Shown here: positions 41,319-51,744 of the stretch, piece after piece
Layout: each line of letters opens with the position of its first letter
Position numbering within the stretch: the first letter of the stretch is position 1
NCBI RefSeq assembly: GCF_947179515.1
Contig: NC_067485.1
Coordinates: 13,830,096-13,894,095 of the forward strand
Direction of reading: 5' to 3'
From: Apodemus sylvaticus
Taxonomy: Eukaryota > Chordata > Mammalia > Rodentia > Muridae
Length of the DNA: 64,000 nt
Made by a program: the position numbers and the translations under genes
The notes under the pieces: generated by a model
Seen by the model: the letters and a program-made list of their open reading frames with translations, nothing else
Database searches by the model: none
Told to the model about the DNA's origin: nothing

Positions 41319-42116
41319 GTAACCCTGAAGAGCCGGACTCTCTCTGCTCACAGAGCCTTGAGCATCATAGCTTTGTGTTTCTTGTGCCTCTGGGCAAAAA
41401 AGAAGTAAATAATACTTGGCTCATTAAGCCAATTTAGCTACAAAGGGCTTAACAACTATCTGACATAGACACTTAGTAAAACTTTAGAAAACATAGTTCA
41501 TATAAACAAAAGATAATGAGTTGTTTGTCTGTTTGTGTTTTCATTTGTAAATAGGCAAAATTACACTCATCCTTCTGTGTCTACTCAAGACTGGTTCCAG
41601 GATCTTTATGGATACAAAAAAAAAAAAAAAAAACCCAAAATCAAAAACAAAAACAAAAAAAAAAAACCCTGAGGATGTTCCGGACCCTTACAGTAAACGG
41701 CACTGAACCTGCATATGAATGATATACATACATCCTCATCTACGCTTGAACCGTCACTAGATGACATACCACACCCAACAACAGCAGCATCCTGGAGACA
41801 ACTGCACTGGTCATGAAGAACAAACGGCCTGTGGGTCTTAGCGCACACCATGTTCTCTTCAAGTATCTTTGACGCATGACTGGTTGAACTGATACATGCT
41901 GAGCCTGCAAACAAAGGGCCTCCAGTCCTCAAGGAAGGACATGTGCTCCTTTTTGGGACTCCACATCTTCCCATACCCAGGGAAACAGAGGAGTCCTGCC
42001 ACCTTTACCCCCTGCTTTATGCATTGGCAAGCTGTATTTGTGGTATATTATGGCTATTCATTGAAAGGCACATGCTGCTGACTTAGAGATAATAGTGTTT
42101 GTATGTGTGCTTACTG

Positions 42117-42121
<5 letters not shown>
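41319..42121. other. Unique stretch with A-rich tract
   Basis: 41617-41668 is an A-rich tract (two A runs with CCC and TC breaks). The frame 41606-41974 on the minus strand reads through it and is not a gene. No other repeat family recognised. Confidence 0.45.

Positions 42122-42164
<43 letters not shown>
42122..42164. repeat. (TG)n microsatellite
   Basis: About 21 uninterrupted TG units. Confidence 0.97.
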
Positions 42165-42166
<2 letters not shown>

Positions 42167-43032
42167 ATTCCCTTTGAATTTGCTGCAACACTTTGGAGTA
42201 CTTTGGCTCATGGTTTAGCATGCTTGAAGGAAATCACTTGGGACATATCTGTTCTTCCTTCTCCTAATCTGCTCTTCCTCCTAACCCTCTTCCTTCTCTC
42301 TTCTTCTCGCCCTTTTGTCCCCTCCTTACTGTTTCAAACTCCTTCTCCCTCATTCAATTCTGGCAGTTATCAACTCCTAGAGGCACATCAAACTCTCCCT
42401 GTGCCTCCAGCACCCAGAACCAGGGTCTCTTTTGTTAAAATAAGTGGAATTCTACTGAGAGTCACTTTCTGAGTCTTGTTCCCTTTCGGTGAACCAAGCT
42501 AGCACCTCCCGTGGCACGCCAAGTGGAACGCAGCATAGATCTAAGGCTCTCACGTGTGTGGTTGGAAACTTTGACACACTTAACCTCAGTCCCGAGCTTG
42601 TTCCCTTGGTGGTGCTCTCCCCTTTGAGCCTAAGAATTCTTCTACCTGCTGACTCCATTAGAATCACCTCCAATCAATGTCTTTCAAGTACAGCAGTGTT
42701 TCTCAAAGGCTCTCAGGCCACCTGCCTTTGATCCACCCAGAATGCATGCTCATAGCCCAAGTCTAAGTCAACAGACTTTATTCTTTTACATTATTTCAAA
42801 CTATTTCCCAAGATAATTCTATGCCAGTACCCTTGATATCCAATAATCTTTAATTTAGAGAATTAATGCTGAGCCACCACTATGCAACTAATTATTAGAA
42901 ATTGTTCAGCCTCCAGGTCAACACAATCCAACCACCCCTGCCCCTCAATATCAACTGAGGAGTTTAGGGGAGATCACAGCTCTCTCTGAAGGCAGAGCCT
43001 CATGCTTAGATCATTGTGTTAAAGAGATACCT
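42165..43032. other. Unique non-coding stretch
   Basis: Pyrimidine-rich at 42250-42420. No gene or repeat family recognised. Confidence 0.4.
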
Positions 43033-43165
43033 ACATGTTGCCGAAATGGGTCAGTGGGTAAAGGTGCTTGCCGCCATGACTGATGAACTGAATTCAGTCC
43101 CTGGGACCCCATGGTGTAAGGAAAGAACCAACAGGAGCAGGTTATCCTGTGTAACAAAACTTCTC
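43033..43165 (+). mobile_element. tRNA-derived SINE (B3/B4-type)
   Basis: GAAATGGGTCAGTGGGTAAAGGTGCTTGCCGCCATGACTGATGAACTGAATTCAGTCCCTGGGACCCCATGG...GAAAGAACC is the AAGCCTGA-type rodent SINE, with recognisable A- and B-box regions. The right end is unclear. Frames of 77-117 codons across it are artefacts. Confidence 0.6.
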
Positions 43166-43370
43166 CTGGTGAGATATAGCACGTGTCTATGCACCCTACA
43201 TAGGGAGTCCACAACGGAAGTACAAAACCACCAAAGACCAGTTTGGTGAGCCAGCGAGTGAGGGGACCTAACCCACTCCATTTTGGAATAGGCAGCTGTA
43301 TTAGGTCTTGAGTTTCAGTTTCCCAAATAAGCAGGTAAGACTCCTCGGCAGAGCCACACCACAAACAATG

Positions 43371-43785
43371 TGTTGTTAGTCAATAGCAGCCCTGACATTC
43401 GGCCAAGAGGGAGGATGAGCCTAGAGCTGTGTCCTGGAGGATGAGTTCCCAGGACATCCAGCCTAGAGAGATAATGAGCCCCGAATTGGGTCTGTTCCAG
43501 GAATTCTTTAAGGTCTCACCAAATATAATAGCTAATATAGCAAGCAATAAAAAAATGTAGTAATACCACTGCTGCATGCCTAGCCAATCAGGTTAGAGGT
43601 TACTTAATCCGTTAGAAAATTCTCATAGCCCTGCATAAAAGGAGCTTTCAAGTTTCACTTGTTGTCGCCATTTTGTACGAGTGTTTGACCCCTACATACT
43701 GGTTGTTTATGCAAAATAAACACTCGTTGCTTTTGCCTACTATTTGAGTCTAGGGTCTTCCTTCAGCGATTCTCAGACCCTTACA
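43371..43785 (+). mobile_element. Solitary LTR of an endogenous retrovirus
   Basis: Begins TGTTGTTAG and ends CTTACA (TG...CA). It holds in order CCAATCAGG (CCAAT-type box, about 43587), GCATAAAAGG (TATA-type box, about 43634), GTCGCCATTTTG and GCAAAATAAACAC (polyadenylation signal, about 43712), then a pyrimidine-rich GGGTCTTCCTTCAGCG end. That is a normal U3-R-U5 layout. No primer-binding site or viral gene follows, so it is a solo LTR. No target duplication is visible and the class is not assigned. Confidence 0.6.
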
Positions 43786-44200
43786 GTGAGTTTTATTAGG
43801 GTTATCTATAGTAGTATGGGTGAGGGGTTACTTAGAAGAACAGAAATCACCCAAAGACAGTGGCATCATCAAAGCCCACTTCAGTATGGGTGAACCTAGA
43901 GCACACTGCACAGCCTGCAGACAGTTCAATTGGTTGGAGAATGTCCCTTCCAAGTGACTCTGTTTAAACCTCTTCCAAGCAGCTCTGCTAGTGTCTGCTT
44001 CTTCCAGGCCACTGGTCTGGTTTTGGAATCTTCTTTTGCAGCCCGTCTTGTCTGAGAGTGACTCTCAGCAGCTTTAGTGCTCACTCTGTAAAGGAGAGGC
44101 CTAGTGAAACTGGTCGGTTTCAGGGACTTCCTGGAAGATTTTAAGTTGATAACTCCCTTCTTAAAGGACTTCTCTGTAGGAGGGGACGTTTCAATCATGG
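43786..44200 (+). repeat. Rodent interspersed repeat (RMER10-like), old
   Basis: ATCACCCAAAGACAGTGGCATCATCAAAGCCCACTTCAGTATGGGTGA, CTAGAGCACACTGCACAGCCTGCAGACAG, CTTCTTTTGCAGCCCG and GTCGGTTTCAGGGACTTCCTGGAAG follow a dispersed mouse repeat that I associate with RMER10 (an LTR family). It abuts the solo LTR directly. Confidence 0.4.
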
Positions 44201-44461
44201 CACACACAGACATAGACACACATGGAAACACACACATATACACACATCAAGGGATGTCTATTGACATCCATGTCTATTGAAGCATTGTCTACAATAGCCA
44301 AGATATGCAATCAATCAAAGGATTTATTGACAGGTGAACAAATAAAACATAGAAGCTAAAAAAGCTGATCTCGTGGAAGAAGAGCCTAGAACAGTGGTCA
44401 CCAGAGAGTAAGAAGATGTGGAAATTGGGTGGAGACTAAGGTCATATAACAGGTACAGCTT

Positions 44462-44608
44462 GAAGCTAGGCATGGTGCCACATACCTATAATGCCACCAC
44501 TTAGCAGGTAGAGACGGGAGGATCAGGAGTTCAAAGTCAGCCTCTGCTACTACATAGTGCGTACAAGGCTGGTCAGGTTGTATGACACTCTGTCTCAAAC
44601 AAACAAAA
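44462..44608 (+). mobile_element. Old B1-type SINE (B1F/PB1-like)
   Basis: GAAGCTAGGCATGGTGCCACATACCTATAATGCCACC, GGTAGAGACGGGAGGATCAGGAGTTCAAAGTCAGCC, TACTACATAGTGCGTACAAGGC and ACACTCTGTCTCAAACAAAC show a full old B1. Confidence 0.7.
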
Positions 44609-44609
44609 A

Positions 44610-45192
44610 TTCAGTAAGGAAGGAGAATTACCTATTGCTTTCTATAAACTCAGAAGAGTAACTAGATATCAGAGCAATTTATATAATATTTTAAATTAGC
44701 TAGAAGACATAAAAATAATAAATTTGAGGAGATAGAGGGCTTCCCATGAATCGTGATAATTACAAAGATAGATGATAGATAGACAGATAATCATAGTTTA
44801 CCCTATAAATATTTGCATTGTCGTGTGTTGATTGTAAAAATAAATAATTTGAAAGCATAATTTCTTATAGATTCTTAAAACTTATACCTCAGTTCAGAGC
44901 ACATTATTTTCCATTCTATCCTCTTGCCTAGTATGTTATTGGAGCCATCTTTGATCTGCCAGATTTGTTCTTCTAAAGGAATGTTGAGCACCTCAGCGCC
45001 CCTGACATTTCTCCAGGCTCCTAAATGTATCCAAAGAAACATCACAGCTGCCATGCAGTGGAACACTGGGGCCCGGTCTCCCCTGGCAATCAATCTGTCC
45101 CGACACCCACACACAGACTGCACCCCATTTTTTCCCTGATGCTTTTTTTCCCCGTCACATTGTTTTAAACTATCTTTTTCTATCCCCAAAAA
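44610..45192. other. Unique AT-rich stretch
   Basis: Contains a short GATA-like patch (44768-44793). No gene. The 111-codon minus-strand frame (44875-45210) has no known motif. Confidence 0.4.
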
Positions 45193-45520
45193 GAAATTAG
45201 AACTGGGCATATGGCTCAGTGGTTACAGCATTTGCCTAGCCTGTTCCAGCTGCACTTGAAGTGATTGACATGGTTCACAGCTTTATCAGGGTGTGGCTGA
45301 CAGCTAATACATCACACACTGTAAAAGCACAACTGAATGAGTTCTGATAAACACCATCAAAATCAAGGGGGTAAACTCACCCACTACCCCAGAAGCTTCC
45401 AGGTGATCCCTTATAAGCCACCCCTGCCCCCCAGGGGAGGAATGCATCACTATTTTGTTTTCAACCATTCTATATTTGTCTCCATTTTTAGAAATGGAAA
45501 TTTCTAAATTGGGACGACTC
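45193..45520. repeat. ID-like SINE scrap and possible L1M antisense piece
   Basis: 45197-45243 (AGAACTGGGCATATGGCTCAGTGGTTACAGCATTTGCCTAGCC) is an ID/B4 head. 45250-45520 (CAGGGTGTGGCTGACAGC, ACTGTAAAAGCACAACTGAATGAG, ATCAAAATCAAGGGGGTAAACTCACCC, CTATTTTGTTTTCAACC) weakly follows the antisense 3' part of old L1M. Both are uncertain. Confidence 0.35.
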
Positions 45521-45574
45521 CTCCCATTCTGCTTCCACAGTTACTAAGAAAGCAGTAAATGACCACATAGCTTT

Positions 45575-45890
45575 TAAGGTCAAGGTCTTTTTTTCTATTA
45601 TGGTGGGGGGTGCACACATATAGCATGTGGATGCATGTGCCCTTCTGTGCAGAGCAGGACGCTGGAGTCTTCCTCTGTTGTTTGCTGTGTAACAAACAGT
45701 CTTGAAACAGGGTCTCCTATGGCCCAGAAGCTTGGGATTTTGGCCAGGCTAGCTGGCCCATGCACTGTTTGGATCCACTGTCTCTGGCTGGTGGGCACTG
45801 CAGTTTCAGGTACACGCAACTTTCCATATAGGTGCCTAGGGTTCAAACTGGATGCTCATACTTACAAAGCGAATGCTTCTTTAAAAACGT
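45575..45890 (-). mobile_element. B4 SINE, antisense
   Basis: On the + strand: TGGATGCATGTGCCCTTCTGTGCAGAGCAGG, CTTGAAACAGGGTCTCCTATGGCCCAG (the B1 half), GGGATTTTGGCCAGGCTAGCTGGCCC, GGCACTGCAGTTTCAGGTACACGC and TAGGGTTCAAACTGGATGCTCATACTTACAAAGCGAATGC (the tRNA-like half). Full B4 layout in reverse. Confidence 0.65.
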
Positions 45891-46258
45891 ATCATTTAAC
45901 AGTTTCATACATTTATGTAAGGAATGTTAGTTCCTTCCACTCCTTTAGTCCACCCTTCTCTTGACAGGTCTCCTTCCTTTCTTGCTGTCCTTTCTATGTA
46001 GAGCTTAATTAGCTCTTGCCTGAGCTAGAGCTGGAGGTAAATTAACTTCCCAATGGCTCTTCCTGCTGGGCCATTTCCCAGACTCCTCCTACACCCCAGG
46101 GTAAAAGACTTCAGAGGAAAGGTTGGGAAAGGTGCTCATAGCAGAGGGAAGAAGGGAAGAAGCAGGAGCTGGTGCCCTCATATCTGACCAAATGGACTTG
46201 CAATCAAGCCTACCCAAACCAGACAGTGGCATGCTCATTAAATAAATGATCTGTCAAG
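45891..46258. other. Unique non-coding stretch
   Basis: No gene or repeat family recognised. Confidence 0.4.
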
Positions 46259-46261
46259 AAG

Positions 46262-46445
46262 ATATGGTGGGCTGGCAAGATGGTTCAGTTACATTAGAGA
46301 CTGCGGCCAAGTTGAACAACTGACCTGAAGTCAAGCCTCCAGACCCAAGGGAAGAAGAAGAGACCTGAGTCCCAAAAGCTGTGCTCTCACCTCCATGTGT
46401 ATGCTGTGGCACACACACACACACAGGACTACATAAGTAAAATTT
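46262..46445 (+). mobile_element. tRNA-derived SINE (B3/B4-type)
   Basis: GGGCTGGCAAGATGGTTCAG head, ACAACTGACCTGAAGTCAAGCC, GAGTCCCAAAAGCTGTGCTCTCACCTCCATGTGTATGCTGTGGCAC, then a short CA tract and ACATAAGTAAAATTTCC. Same type as at 16.4 and 43.0 kb. Confidence 0.65.
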
Positions 46446-46548
46446 CCTAGATGGCCAAAAAGAACTAATGAAGGAAGATAGAGGAAAGGAAGAAGTCTGG
46501 GAGGGTCTTCAATGCAATATAGACACTGTCCAAATATTTACAAATAAA

Positions 46549-46672
46549 TAATGTTTTTTGAGACAGTGTCTCACAATGTAACCCTGGTTGTCCTGGAACT
46601 CACTATGTAGGCCAGGCCAGCCTCCAGTTCACAGTCACCTAGGATGAAAGGAGTATGCCTCCAAGCCTGGTT
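46549..46672 (-). mobile_element. B1 SINE, antisense
   Basis: TTTTTTGAGACAGTGTCTCACAATGTAACCCTGGTTGTCCTGGAACTCACTATGTAGGCCAGGCC...GTATGCCTCCAAGCCTGG is a reverse-complement B1, fairly diverged and missing the middle of the body. Confidence 0.8.
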
Positions 46673-46689
46673 AGAGATATACTTCCTTA

Positions 46690-48449
46690 AAAGATGCAAA
46701 AATCTTTGAATTTTGAAATTCAGCTTTGTTATTAATTTGGTTACTTCCGGCTTCTGGGCAGACTAAAGGAAGTCTGTGGATAATACCTGTGTATGACTTA
46801 GTTGCATCTGGATGTGCCTCTCTGCCATGTAGAGTTCTTGGGGGGAAAATTTAAGAACAACTGATGGCTGAGGAACTGGGGTCTGATGGCCAGGTGTCCT
46901 CAGTGAGGCATCCTTCCCCAACTCGTCCAGAAATGTAGGTTTTAGAACTGATGGAGTAGAGTTATAGGACAGGGAAGAGTCCCTGGCTGGGAGGAGGAGC
47001 CACGCCTGGCATCAATGATTTCTCACAGATGGCCACTCCTAGCCATTAATGCAAAAGGAAGTCCCCAGGCTTCCCTCTGGGCTGCTTTGGTGAAGAGGAG
47101 ACAGCCAAGATGCAATCTAATAGCTTCCTGGTCCCAGGGCCCGCTGGACAGGATTGATTTACACAGGCAAGCCCATGTTCACCAAACTATTGGGTTACAC
47201 GCAATGCACAAATCAACTTCCTGGAATAACTAATAGAGGAAGTTGAGAAGGAAGGAGCGATCTATCAATTATCAATAGGAAGCTCGAAGAAACTGGGCAA
47301 ATGAAGTGGCAAAAAAAAAAAAAAAAGAGGGTTGGAGATGAAAAGAAAGCGATGGGGTTTTAAGGCACACATGCCGCTGTGATTCTGCAGATTAAAGGGG
47401 TGGGTGGATTTCCCTGCTGCCAGATCAAGTACAGCTGAGGAGGGAAGGGAGCCGGAGAACAGCCAACCTTGCCTGGAGGCGTGCATCATTATAAGCCAAA
47501 AGAAAATAGCCTTTCATCTGAGAAGCCGCGGCAGGAGGGGTCTGCTCGGTGTACTTGGCCTAGTATTAAATGACAGAGGGTTGCGGGAAAAGGAAATCCT
47601 TCCCATTTCGATTCTGCTTCAGTGTGGCACAACGGCTTCCTTCACACCTCCTTTGCCACGGGAGACAAGGAGACCCGCACACTTAGCCCGTGCCAGAGAG
47701 CAAGCCATCATCTGTTCGGCTTCTGTTTGGGTTGGGTTTTATTGTATTGGTATAGGACTTACCACGCCCTGGAACTCGCTCTTGTAAGTCAAGCTGCCCA
47801 GGAACTCAGGATCCTTCTGCCCCCATCTCCAGATAGCTCCTCTTTCTTGAACAACGCTGCATGCATAAAGATGTCTCTGTGAAGCACAGACCTACATATG
47901 ACAGCGGTCTCATAAGAAAAGCTTCTCAGGGATGAGAGCTGCTGTCCTAACACAGTGTGGTTCGGCGCTCACATGTCTGCGGTGTGGCTGCTGTAAGCAA
48001 ACCCACAGCTTCCAGATGTCTAGTCGTAGAGTACCCATGATTCTGGACTCCATAAAACAGTGAGTGCCTGTGGTTGTATTCGCAATGGCTGCGCCTGTAA
48101 TAGTCTCAGTGCATTGCTGCCCTGTTGGGGTTTTGACTTCTGCTGTCAAACATTATGCTACTGTAAACAGGGGCAGTTTCTTCCATCTTCCATCTCCAGC
48201 ATCAGATGATGTCATCAAGCCGCCACATCCAGGACCATTTGATTGGTACAGCCACACTCTGTGCTGGTTCCAGGACAGAATCCTTTTAACGCATTTCTCA
48301 GATAGCAGCCAGTTATTAAACGACACGATGGTATTCATTCTCAGTTGCTTTTCACACACCACATGTACTTTCCCTTGAAGGAGCTGCTGAAGACCTACTA
48401 AAACTGATAGACATAAGTTACAGAAAATGACGTGATTCAAACGGTACAT
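46690..48449. other. Unique stretch, mildly CpG-containing in the middle
   Basis: 47525-47705 has about nine CpGs (GAAGCCGCGGC, CTCGG, TTGCGGG, TTTCGATT, AACGGC, CCACGGG, CCCGCAC, CCCGTGCC). A poly-A run is at 47311-47326. A 127-codon frame at 47404-47787 crosses this area; it resembles no family. No repeat family recognised. Confidence 0.4.
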
Positions 48450-48620
48450 TCAAGGGCTGCAGAGGTGGCTCGGAGGTTAAGAGCACTGATTATTCTTCAG
48501 AGAACCTGGATTCGGTTCCCAGCACCCACATGACAGCTCACAACCATCTATGACATCAGATCCGAGGGTTCTGAATTCTTCCCTCTTCTGTCCTCCTTGG
48601 CACTGCACACACATGAAATT

Positions 48621-48707
<87 letters not shown>

Positions 48708-48945
48708 ATGTATATGTGTGTATGTGTGTATATGTGTGTGTATATATGTGTATGTATGTATATATGTGTATATACACATATATACATATATATAATATAG
48801 ACTTATACATATATATCATTTATATTGCATGCATGCACACATGATATGCATATACATATATGTACATATACATATATGTATACACATATATATGCAAAGT
48901 ACTCATACACATAAAAATAAATTGATTTAAAAACACTTAAAAATC
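48450..48945 (+). mobile_element. B3 SINE split by a TA/TG microsatellite
   Basis: Head AAGGGCTGCAGAGGTGGCTCGGAGGTTAAGAGCACTG, GGTTCCCAGCACCCACATGACAGCTCACAACCATC and CACTGCACACACATGAAATT. The B3 end appears only at 48900-48940 (TACTCATACACATAAAAATAAATTGATTT). The roughly 280 bases between are TA/TG/CA repeats grown in the B3 CA-rich zone, so the element is about 490 bases instead of about 210. Confidence 0.85.
48621..48794. repeat. 174-bp uninterrupted alternating pyrimidine-purine tract
   Basis: From TACATATA at 48621 to TATATA at 48794 every T or C is followed by A or G and vice versa. The order is (TA)n to 48669, (TG)n to about 48701, then mixed TATG/TGTG/TATA words and TACACATA. The first break is TAATAT at 48793-48798. 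Confidence 0.95.
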
Positions 48946-49049
48946 TTATTAAGAAAATCTCAGTCCCAAGTTATAGAGAGACAATCTTAGGACTCAATAC
49001 ATCTTACAAACGTCTACCACTCTTGCAACTGGTTTTGGGTTGCCACTGC

Positions 49050-49150
49050 TTGTCATCATTGTATAAAGAAACAGTATTGCCCACCTTTTACAAATGAAGT
49101 ATCTGAGGTACAGAAACAAAGATCCCTACATAGGAAAATGTAGAGTCTAG
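49050..49150 (-). repeat. MIR-like fragment
   Basis: ACAGTATTGCCCACCTTTTACAAATGAAGTATCTGAGGTACAGAAACAAAG is minus-strand MIR text. Confidence 0.55.
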
Positions 49151-50595
49151 ATTGGCCCATGGGGGAGGGAGAGGGGTATTTGCTGCCTTCTCAAAACTTT
49201 CCTGGAGGTTAAATGAGGCAAAGCAGAGTGAGCCCTGCGCTGCGTGTCTTGACATGTAGCCTGAACCTAAAAAAAATCACTCTTGTGCACCCAGTGGTGT
49301 GCAAAGACTCTCAGCTTCATCATGAGCGGAATCTGGGGAGGGCGAGCATCTCGAAGGTCATGAAGCCAACTGCAGCAGAACGTATGTGCGCTCCCACTGG
49401 AAAATCCCAGAGTCTGAACCCAACTAAGAGATGTTACCATTCTTTCCAGGGCTGAGCACTGACTGGCCTCCTCAAAATGTGACTACCTCTACAAGGCCAA
49501 CGACGTTCTCAGAGCTGCACAAGACACCACTCAAACACCCGAGGGTCCCTTCGGACCCATTTTAAGCTTTCAACATCTATCCATTGACTCTACCTTCTAG
49601 GAGAGATTCACACCACTGTTGAAGGCAGATCTGTGTTTTGCTTCCATGGAGCTTCGAACCCAGAAAGAGTGCCAGGCATTGGTCAAGAGACTGATGAAAG
49701 CAATACAAATTATCTACTGTTCCCTGTGCTGCAAAGGATCAGCTCAAGGAAGGAAGAGCCCCAGGAGGCTATTTCATAGCCTGCCCATAGAGTCCCTATC
49801 ACCTCCGCTCCCTTTCCAACGATCTCTGTATGGCATCTGGATTAGTGTACACAGATTCCACTTATGCCCCTCTCTGGCTCTCAAGCCTTCAGTATCTCCC
49901 TAGAAGGAGCAATGTAAGGCTCTTAGTCAAACTTCCCACCCAGATTTCCATCCTCCCACCTGGACCCATTTCCAAAGCAAGAACTAGCATTTCCTTCTCT
50001 GCTGACATTGTCTGCACCTGGTTCTCCTGGCAATCTCAGCCTGCTCTCCTCCAGCGCGTTAGCCTTGTAGTTACTGCATCTTCTTCTATGGGCTTTTCTT
50101 TTTATCTCCCTTTACTCCCATAGTCCCACCAAAGCCTGAAGTTCATCCCAGTCAGAGAACTCCCAGGCTTCTTCTCTCCCATGCATTGCTTTCCAACTTG
50201 AGTATGAATTACTTAAGGTACGGTGGAGCCATAAAGGTTTTTACTTATGACTCTTATGACTCATTCCACACAAATCTACGAGCATGAATGAGACATTTAT
50301 ATCTGCATTGTTGTGTAACAACATTGTTGTCTTATTGTTCTGGCTAGTTCAATAAGCAGGAATTAGATTAAGTTGTTGCTAAAGAGAAGAGTTATGAGTT
50401 ATGGCCCCCAACAAAGGATAATTTGGTTTTTATGAAAATTATCGGTGTTACTGTGACCCAGGCCACACAGTGGAAAATGAGGATGGGGAGTAAATGAGAT
50501 GTGGACTTCATGCCTGAAGAAAAAACGGCTAGAGGAGAGGCAAGCATGCACACGTGGAACCGTCGCCAGCATAACAGAACGAGATCATAGTAGCA
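49151..50595. other. Unique non-coding stretch
   Basis: No repeat family recognised. Overlapping + frames of 80-97 codons (49213-49455, 49619-50123) have no known domain. Confidence 0.4.
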
Positions 50596-50599
50596 GCAG

Positions 50600-50700
50600 C
50601 TTGATCTGTGTACCAGAACTACACAGGCTTACTACTGCATTATCTCATCTAACTCTTGGAGAGATCCCAAGAGTAAGGGCTAATACACTTCCTTTGCTTT
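50600..50700 (-). repeat. MIR/L2-like fragment
   Basis: ACTACTGCATTATCTCATCTAACTCTTGGAGAGATCC resembles the CATTATCTCATTTAATCCTCAC text of MIR/L2. Confidence 0.4.
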
Positions 50701-50914
50701 CCCTGGTGCCGGGTAGGGCATGAATTCAGTGGTATATTCTGTTGGTCCACCAACAAGTAGGCGGGACGAAGGTCCTTGGTTGTTACACTGACAGTGATGT
50801 CATCAAGAACCAAGCACTACCTGTCTGTCAGTCTGGCCATCCTTGATATGTGACCCTCATCTGTCACTTTGTCGCTTCACAATGACACGCTGGGCATAGC
50901 ATATGTCTTTATCT

Positions 50915-51055
50915 CCAAGAGGTCTCCTTAAGGGCATGTCCCCAATGACCTAACTTCCTCTCATTAAGCCCCGCCTCCTGGGGGTTCCACCCCCTTTTAA
51001 TGGCATCCCAATTGGGGATAAGGCCTTCAACTCCTCTGGAGCACACTTATCCAAA
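50915..51055 (+). repeat. Ancient mammal-wide repeat, 3' part
   Basis: CTTAAGGGCATGTCCCCAATGACCTAACTTCC, TTAAGCCCCGCCTCCTGGGGGTTCCACCCCC and CCCAATTGGGGATAAGGCCTTCAAC match the 3' part of the same class of repeat seen at 15.6 kb (CATGACCTAATCACC...CCACCTCCTAATACC...TTGGGG...AGGATTTCAAC). Confidence 0.5.
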
Positions 51056-51706
51056 CTGTGGCAGCACCCTTGATCTAAACAGGGAGTAGAAAAAAAAATG
51101 GCAGAGAGTGAACACCTGTAGCCAATTAGTGTGCTGTTTTAAGAGTTTCTGGGGTGGCACCTCCAGTACTCTCCGCCTGGGTCCCACTGGAGTGAGCGAT
51201 GTCATCTGAGCACATTTCAGGCAGGAAACCCAGTTGTTTGGCTGGTATCCTTGCCAGGCCAAACAGAACTGGAGTTTCTTGAGTAAGAAGCAAGAGGAAA
51301 TGGAAACGGGACAGACAGTAGTCAGTGTCCCCTCCCCTTTGCTTTCAAGCCTGGACTTGAATCACTGTTGTGACAATAAACACTTAATTGGCCAGCAGGG
51401 GTGAGACACCAGAAAACTGATACCCGGCATCTGCCACTTTCTGTAGGATAAACACACAACACCATATGCACAGCACACCAACAGCTCCCTTAGCAATAGA
51501 ACCCAGGCATGACGGCAGAAGCATGAGGTGTAAATTATTCCTGTCTCCCGGTATTTTTTACTGTCTCTTTTCCATGGTTAAATACAACTGCCCACAGTAT
51601 GCTAACATATACTGGTCTGTAGGTACAAGCAATGCACATACCTAGTTGTGTAGTAAGCTGTAAGTACTCGTATTTGTGTTGGTACAGTGTGAGAAGCACA
51701 CGACAC

Positions 51707-51709
<3 letters not shown>
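51056..51709. other. Unique non-coding stretch
   Basis: No gene or repeat family recognised. Confidence 0.4.

Positions 51710-51742
<33 letters not shown>
51710..51742. repeat. T33 homopolymer
   Basis: Thirty-three consecutive T with no SINE or L1 body attached on either side that I can recognise. It may be the tail complement of an erased antisense insertion. Length is likely unreliable in any assembly. Confidence 0.97.
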
Positions 51743-51744
<2 letters not shown>

